In this document: in pieces, positions 57,691-64,000 of the stretch
How the letters are laid out: each line of letters starts with the position of its first letter
How positions within the stretch are numbered: the stretch's first letter is position 1
Origin: Owenia fusiformis
Taxonomy: Eukaryota > Annelida > Polychaeta > Sabellida > Oweniidae
Direction of reading: 5' to 3'
NCBI GenBank assembly: GCA_903813345.2
Contig: CAIIXF020000010.1
Coordinates: forward strand, 25,816,425 to 25,880,424
DNA length: 64,000 bases
The notes under the pieces: generated by a model
Database searches by the model: none
The model's input: only the letters and a program-made list of their open reading frames with translations
Told to the model about the DNA's origin: nothing
Translations under genes and position numbers: made by a program

Positions 57691-58095
57691 AAGTCTTTGT
57701 ACTTCATGCTCCATGATGTATGGCATAGTCCTTGTACTTCATACTCCATTTATCACACAGTCCTTTATAGTCCATATATTACATAGTTCTTGTACATCAT
57801 GGTCCATTTATCACATAGTCCTCATACTTAATAGTCAATATATCACAAGGTCCTTGGATCTCACAATCCATATATCCTATAGTTATTGGTCCACATATCA
57901 AATAGTCTGCATAGTTAATAGTCCATTTATCACATAGTCCTTGTACTAATAGTCCATATATGACACTATAGCCTATATAGTCAATATCACAGTCATTGAG
58001 CTTCATAGTCCATGTATCACAAAGTCTTTGTACTTCATAGTCCATGTATCATAAAGGTGCTTGTACTTCATAGCCCATGTATCACATAGTCCTTG
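57690..58095 (+). repeat. Degenerate monomeric part of the satellite
   Basis: Irregular 28-33-bp units (ATCACATAGTCCTTGTACTT, CATAGTCCAT) in the same orientation as the main array, but much more diverged and without the dimer period. Confidence 0.85.
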
Positions 58096-58880
58096 GACTA
58101 TGGAGTTCAAGACCTTTGTGATTTAAGGACTATGAAGTACAAGGTCTATGTAAAACATGGAGTATGGAATACAAGGACTATGTGATACATGGACTATGTA
58201 GTATAAGGAGTTTGTGGTATGGGCTGTGAAGTACAAGGACTATGCAATGCATGGACTATGAGGTACAAGGACTTTGGGATATGGACTATGAAGTACATGG
58301 ACTTTGTGATGTGGACTATGAAGTACAAGGACTTTGTGATATGGACTATGAAGTACAAGGACTTTGTGATATGGACTATGAAGTACAAGGACTATGCAAT
58401 GCATGGACTATGAGGTACAAGGACTTTGGGATATGGACTATGAAGTACATGGACTTTGTGATGTGGACTATGAAGTACAAGGACTTTGTGATATGGACTA
58501 TGAAGTACAAGGACTTTGTGATATGGACTATGAAGTACAAGGACTTTGTGATATGGACTATGAAGTACAAGGACTTTGTGATATGGACTATGAAGTACAA
58601 GGACTTTGTGATATGGACTATGAAGTACAAGGACTTTGTGATGTGGACTATGATGTTCAAGGACTTTGTGATATGGACTATGAAGTACAAAAACTATGAT
58701 ATATAGACTATGAAGTACAAGGACTTTGTGATGTAGACTATGAAGTACAAGGACTATGTGACACACAGACCATGAAGTACAAAAACTGTGATATAACACC
58801 CTTTTTTTAAAATGAGAATTGATCATATAATGAGGACTTTGTGATATGGACTACAAAGTACAAGAACTGTGTGATTCATG
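58095..58880 (-). repeat. Inverted 30-bp segment of the satellite
   Basis: About 25 units of 30 bp containing TATGGACTATGAAGTACAAG, the inverse complement of the neighbouring monomers. A sub-block of about 150 bp is itself repeated (58219-58390 and 58373-58540). Because 30 is a multiple of three, frames stay open on both strands. Confidence 0.93.
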
Positions 58881-59100
58881 TTCTGTGGTGTACAAGGGCT
58901 ACTCCTTGTTCTCCATATTTGACATAGTCCCTGTACTTCATAATCCATGTATCACATAGTTCTTGTGGTCTATGTATCATAAAGTTCTTGTACAGTGTGG
59001 TCCGTGTATCACAAAGTCGGTGTACTCCATAGTTCATGTATAAGGGACAAGGATTGAAAAGGACTATGAGGTGCATGGACAATAAGGGCAAGGACTATAA
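58880..59100. repeat. Further orientation switches at the satellite edge
   Basis: Forward monomers resume at about 58900-59037 and inverted ones at about 59040-59100, all degenerate. Confidence 0.7.
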
Positions 59101-59432
59101 TACAAGGGTAATAATCAGTGCAAGCAGCACACAAATACTAACAATTGTATTCACTTTTTACAAAATATATTTGAACTATTTGGCATATACATGTACACAA
59201 TATTACCATATAGTGGATAGACAGAGCACTTCCCACCAGTGCTGCACCAATATAATTCAGAATCAATATACATATATCTCTCTATTACCCTTGATTAATC
59301 CCATTTGAAATGCTTTTAAAATATTACGAAAGTACAAGATTGTCCAGGAAACAGCATCAGTATAATATTATGCTATAATATACATGATATATCCCTTTAT
59401 TTAATGATACACAAATCTGTTCATGATTTGGA

Positions 59433-60421
59433 AAATAACCAGAACAACGGCAACGCCAAAGCGTAGCGAATCCCATCGAACAGAAATGGCTGGCATTTTT
59501 ACAAACGAAGCGCAAATATCATAAAACAACAAACCAGAAAGGCCACCATTTTCAAAATGGTTGCTCACTAGCCAAGTCATCAGAAGAAATAATATGCTCC
59601 TCTAAAATTTTGGAAAAATCGCACACGTACTTATAAAATAACACACATAAAAATGGTGGCCATTTTTCAAAATGGCCGACTACACCCCAAAGTTTTATTA
59701 GACAATGTGCCATGCTTAAAGTATTCACATATAAAATTAAATATGAACAAAATCGCTCCACTACTTTTCGAGTTATAGTAAAATACGTTAAAATGGCGGC
59801 CATTTTTCAAAATGGCCACCTTCTACCAAAAGCGTCATTAAAAATAGACAGTGGGCCATGCTTATAGTATTCACATACCAAATATGAACAAAATCGCTCC
59901 ACTACTTTTCAAGTTATGGTAAAATACGTTAAAATGGTGGCCATTTTTCAAAATTGTTTTCAAAATGGCTGCCTTCTACCAAAAGTGTCTTTAGACAGTG
60001 TGCAATGCTTATAGTATTCACATACCAAATAGAACAAAATCGCTCCACTATTTTTTGAGTTACAGCAAAAATCATAAAATGACAAGTAAAGGCCGCCATT
60101 TTTCAAGATGGCTGCCATGTGCTTCTTTAATATCTACATTTGTAGCATTATTAATGTCCATTATAATTTTTTTACATTTAAAACATATTGCTATTACAGT
60201 TTTACATATTGCACCTAAATTACTGTAAAATCGTCACTAAAATGGCCGCCATTTTGAAATGAGCGGCCATTTTGAAAATCGGCTTTCGAGCAGAACTTCT
60301 ACCCCCATAGGGCCAACGGTATTTGAGTTATTGCCCGGACGGACGGACGGACGGACGTACGGACGTACGGACGGACGGAGGCGTTCCCTATATCCCTCCG
60401 AACTTCGTTCGATGGGATAAT
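59433..60421 (+). mobile_element. Tandem-module element with ACGG tail (copy 4), about 1 kb
   Basis: ATCCCATCGAAC (59470-59481) at the left pairs exactly with GTTCGATGGGAT (60407-60418) at the right. The interior holds several modules of about 150 bp, each with an AAAATGGCGGCCATTTTTCA-like core and AACAAAATCGCTCCACTA. A (GGAC)n tract lies at about 60338-60378. The best-preserved member of the family here. Confidence 0.7.
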
Positions 60422-62300
60422 CATTGAACTTTTACAAGAATCCAGGATAAATGGACACTCCAATCCAAAATATTAATGTCAAAGTTGTGGATACCTTTAA
60501 AACCAGCAACAAATAAGTACTGTACTTATTGTTCCAAATATGGACCACACCATACCACACCTAAACTATATTCAGAGATTCAACTACTGACACAAATCAG
60601 GGAACTTACCCAATTCAAATCTTGCTGGTGGTACTTCAAGTGGCACAAAGTCAGAGGCAGAAACATTGAACACAAATTGAACATTCTTCACCTTACACAA
60701 ATTGTATGTTTGTCATCTTACAATTTGACACATAGAGTTGTACCCTTTCCCTATGTGAATCAAATACATCAATTATTTACTGTCTGCATGATATCAGACT
60801 TGGCTACCTTATATTTACAATCTACCAGATGGAAATATCAATATTTCTCTATGAAGGTGAAAATATGAAATGTTCTATTTTTTGAGTGAGACTTCAAGAT
60901 ATTCAGAAGTTCACTATATAATGTCTTGTTACAAGTTTCTGCATGTTCCTGCATGGAGAATTATGATACTCTAAGCCTCTCATAGAAATCCACTGACATC
61001 TCACAGGTTAATCCAATATAGAAATCCACTGACATCTCACAGGTTAATCCAATATAGAAATCCACTGACATCTCACAGGTTAATCCAATATAGAAATCCA
61101 CTGACATCTCACAGGTTAATCCAATATAGAAATCCAGCTGATTTAATATACAGTGTTACTGAGGTTTCAAATTATGTCAGTCTGTATATGTATTTTTGTA
61201 CATGAAGTACCAGCCTCAGCCCGACCTTATATCTAAAACCATGGATCTTTTCTGATCTGTCCATTGAATTCTAGAACTTGAATTACCTTATTGGTAACTC
61301 CCAGATGTAAATCAAGTAAAAGTTGAAGAAATTTGAAACAGATTCTGCCATCATAGATCAGGACTAAAGGTAAGAAAGGTATCCATTTCGGGAATGATTT
61401 TAAGAAAGATCAATATTCTATGATATTTCTGAATATGTTACAAAATTACAAATGCTTTTAACTGTCCAATAATATTGGATTGCACAATAAATGTAATTAG
61501 TAGATAACAAGCACTCCCCCATCCACTTTATATGATTAACTTCTCACAAAATGATTTGCCCAAAATTCAATATAGTGCTACCATCTTTTTTCTACAAGGG
61601 TCGTTCAAATAGTTTTGCATGAGAGAAGAGATTTTATTATTTGTATTTGAAATCTAACAAGGATATCTTATATTTATATCAAAAATTTCAGGACCATCTG
61701 CAATGTAAATCCTGAGATCCAGTGACTAAAAACTGAACCAATGGCTCTAAATATGATGTCACTGAGTTATGTAAATTTTGTGAATGTCTTGATAGGCTGA
61801 AATAGTCTGTTTAATCTTTGTTCTTTCAACTGTCAGTCAGGTTATGTTATAAATGATTTATTTTAACCAAAATACATAGTAAATATGTAGTCTTCCTTTG
61901 TAGTAATGCATTACTTGTGGCATTCCATTCAGTTCCTAAAGACATAGCAACCCTTAACTATTAAGAAATAAACATATATACTTGAAACCTTGACAGCGTA
62001 ATGGAGTAAGGCATGTATGTACCAACTAACAAGATTGGTCCATTATTTTTATAATTAGAGATCTTTGTACAAAATTTTTTGAACAACCCTATTGTATTCA
62101 GTCAAGTTCTGCACATTTCCTAATTTGCATCTGATACAGGAAAAGTGGCCAGATTTAAAAATGAGAAGAATAGAATGTGACTGGGTTTGGTACCAGAGAT
62201 AGAATCGGGCCGAGACTGGTCAGTTGCTATTGTGACGTTGCCTCGATGGGCTTGGTCGGCCCGTCTCTAGATCCAAATCAGTACGGGCCTCGGCCGCATT
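60422..62300 (-). other. Region downstream of RAE1 (3' UTR and intergenic)
   Basis: A TTTATT at 61857-61862 (AATAAA on the minus strand, about 440 nt past the stop) is a plausible RAE1 poly(A) signal. Otherwise only the 36-bp repeat is seen. The 60476-60868 frame has no recognisable similarity. Confidence 0.4.
60982..61136. repeat. 36-bp minisatellite, about 4 copies
   Basis: Four nearly identical 36-bp units containing ATAGAAATCCACTGACATCT and CACAGGTTAATCCAAT. Confidence 0.95.
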
Positions 62301-62390
62301 TCATTTCTTCTTGCTAGGCTTAAGTTCATCGTAACATGAGCGTAGGAATATTCTTGGCTTCATTTTCTGTGGATCAAATCCTTCATGTCC
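62301..62390 (-). CDS. RAE1: RAE1, terminal coding exon
   Basis: After the acceptor AACTTTCAG it encodes GHEGFDPQKMKPRIFLRSCY then DELKPSKKK and a TGA stop. This aligns with the human RAE1 end (GHEFYNPQKKNYIFLR then EELKPRNKK, from memory). RAE1 is a WD40 propeller that binds NUP98 and acts in mRNA export and mitotic spindle assembly. Confidence 0.93.
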   Translation of the reverse strand, partial: GHEGFDPQKMKPRIFLRSCYDELKPSKKK

Positions 62391-63174
62391 CTGAAAGTTA
62401 AAACAACAATGGTTTACAAAGGCGTCATGGGAGTGGACGTATATACTTAAAGGCAGAATCAGATCTATGAGGGTGACAAAATTACAAGCAACATGTACAA
62501 TTGACCTACCAATCTATTCCTTACAATATCAAATACAATATCTCCCAAAAGATTCACGATATGTTATTAATTTTTGAAGTTATAATGGATTCAAAGTGCA
62601 GAAATGGGTGAAAAATGTTTGAATTGTCCCAAATAATAAGAATGGTAACCATTCTTCACTTTGGGGATTTTAAGAAAATAGACATGAAAAGGAATGACAT
62701 AAGCCAGAAATATTCTAAATTGAAACAATTTTTGTTAGGCTGCTCGCTAGATCTTATTCTCTCTTAAAAAACACCCATAAGAATTTTACCATTGTACAGC
62801 TACCATTAAACATGTTGAATTCAATTCAAGCATATCAATTTCATGACTTCTAATTTTTTCAGTATTTTATGTGTAATGAATTCAACACTCCAGTGAGTCT
62901 ATTGGTAAAATTAGTCTGAAAAATGTAAATTCAATGAATATAATCAAAATCAAATATTAGCAAACTTAACGTGTAAAAGAAAGTAACATGTATTCCAGTA
63001 TACATATCTGTAGGTATACATACACACTGATCTTCGCCTATTTAGATATTTGTTCCAACAAGAATAAAGTGTTTGTTTGTTTTTATTGCCTTTATTGCAA
63101 TAACTTCATATCCACTGACTTTACAAATTGCTTATCCTCTTCACTTTTTCTTGCACCCGTTCACATAATCATAC
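62391..63174 (-). other. Last intron of RAE1
   Basis: About 780 bp, AT-rich, GT-AG bordered. Nothing else recognised. Confidence 0.75.
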
Positions 63175-63369
63175 CTTAGACCAATCATAACTTGACGTGT
63201 ATGCAAATATCTGGCCTTGAGCATTGAAAGCACAAGCACTGATTGGCTGATCTACTTGTTCCGACGTCTTAAGTTTTGTCCTTGCATCTTTGTCCCAGAA
63301 GCTGAATCTGCCATCAGATCCAACAGTTGATAAAGTGCCATGTACTGGATGAAAGGCTATATCATTGAC
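63175..63369 (-). CDS. RAE1: RAE1, penultimate coding exon
   Basis: 195 nt, phase 0/0. The acceptor is ATATTCCCCAG and the donor AAGGTATGA. It encodes [38 protein letters not shown] and [11 protein letters not shown], nearly identical to vertebrate RAE1 and containing the last WD repeats. The upstream coding exons would lie beyond the right edge of the window. The 5' end of this exon is multiplied in the adjacent 81-bp array. Confidence 0.95.
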
Positions 63370-63985
63370 CTGGGGAATATAGAATCAGTCAGAAATAGAT
63401 CCAACAGTTGATAAAGTGCCATGTACTGGATGAAAGGCTATATCATTGACCTGGGGAATATAGAATCAGTCAGAAATAGATCCAACAGTTGATAAAGTGC
63501 CATGTACTGGATGAAAGGCTATATCATTGACCTGGGGAATATAGAATCAGTCAGAAATAGATCCAACAGTTGATAAAGAACCATGTACTGGATGAAAGGC
63601 TATATCATTGACCTGGGGAGTATAGAATCAGTCAGAAATAGATCCAACAGTTGATAAAGTGCCATGTACTGGGTGAAAGGCTATATCATTGACCTGGGGA
63701 ATATAGAATCATTCAGAAGTTGGTCCAACAGTTGATAAAGTGCCATGTACTGGATGAAAGGCTATATCATTGACCTGGGGAGTATAGAATCAGTCAGAAA
63801 TAGATCCAACAGTTGATAAAGTGCCATGTACTGGATGAAAGGCTATATCATTGACCTGGGGAATATAGAATCAGTCAGAAGTTGGTCCAACAGTTGATAA
63901 AGTGCCATGTACTGGATAAAAGGCTATATCATTGACCCAGGGAATATAAAATCAGTCAGAAGTAAATAAGGGTTATGTACTGGGA
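63317..63985 (-). repeat. 81-bp minisatellite made of RAE1 exon start plus splice acceptor
   Basis: Eight full units begin at 63317, 63398, 63479, 63560, 63641, 63722, 63803 and 63884, and a decayed partial unit follows. Each has about 53 nt of RAE1 coding sequence ([17 protein letters not shown]), the CCCCAG acceptor, and about 28 nt of intron. The first unit is the real exon start. The others have a TGA shortly after the coding part and no visible donor. Confidence 0.95.
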
Positions 63986-64000
63986 GGTTTTGGATATGGG

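Noticed and set aside
54480-57937. Several open frames of 60-126 codons rich in HHTVLIHHSPYHK-type sequence
   Set aside because: They are translations of the 62-bp satellite, shifting frame with the repeat; no start, splice or composition evidence of a gene.
58194-58826. Overlapping long frames on both strands (up to 154 codons, YEVQGLCDMD or FVIWTMKYKD repeats)
   Set aside because: The 30-bp unit is a multiple of three and lacks stops in several frames, so open frames on both strands are expected by construction.

Overview
This is nuclear DNA from an invertebrate animal: AT-rich, large introns, canonical GT-AG splice sites, abundant small non-autonomous transposons and minisatellites, and a single tropomyosin gene carrying arrays of alternative exons. 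The tropomyosin and RAE1 proteins are bilaterian in character. I cannot fix the phylum; a marine lophotrochozoan or a basal deuterostome both fit.

Three host genes are supported. (1) A complete SAXO/FAM154-type axonemal microtubule protein gene lies on the + strand at 8144-11913, with six coding exons, all phases consistent, and 507 codons. (2) A complete tropomyosin gene lies on the - strand at 50207-14217, about 36 kb, and is convergent with SAXO. Its canonical path (1a-2-3-4-5-6-7-8-9) gives exactly 284 residues. It has alternative first exons, three exons 4, two exons 5, two exons 6, two exons 8 and four exons 9. It also holds an unexpected 609-nt phase-0/phase-0 exon-like segment (47619-47011) in the slot where alternative N-termini are made. 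(3) The last two coding exons of RAE1 (mRNA export factor and nuclear-pore WD40 protein) lie on the - strand at 63369-62301. Its upstream exons are outside the window.

Layout: 1-7.3 kb is a graveyard of nested small transposons (a piggyBac-like candidate, a hAT MITE with an 8-bp target duplication, tandem-module elements with an ACGG-type microsatellite tail, long foldback elements, and a tRNA-derived SINE split by later insertions). 8.1-12.6 kb is SAXO. 13.4-50.2 kb is tropomyosin, whose 3' part contains a duplicated terminal-exon block (13.4-14.8 kb and 20.5-22.7 kb), mariner-type relics and foldback elements. 50.2-54.4 kb is the upstream region of tropomyosin. 54.5-59.1 kb is a large 62-bp (dimeric 31-bp) satellite that switches orientation several times. 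59.4-60.4 kb is another tandem-module element. 60.4-64 kb is the RAE1 3' end, with an 81-bp minisatellite made from its own exon and splice acceptor.

The observations most worth following are the possible tropomyosin head exon, the frozen 3' UTR beside fast-changing coding sequence in the duplicated exons 9, the RAE1 array of decoy splice acceptors, and the correlated changes in the paired ends of the tandem-module elements. No virus-derived element was recognised. All calls are by eye, without database searches.
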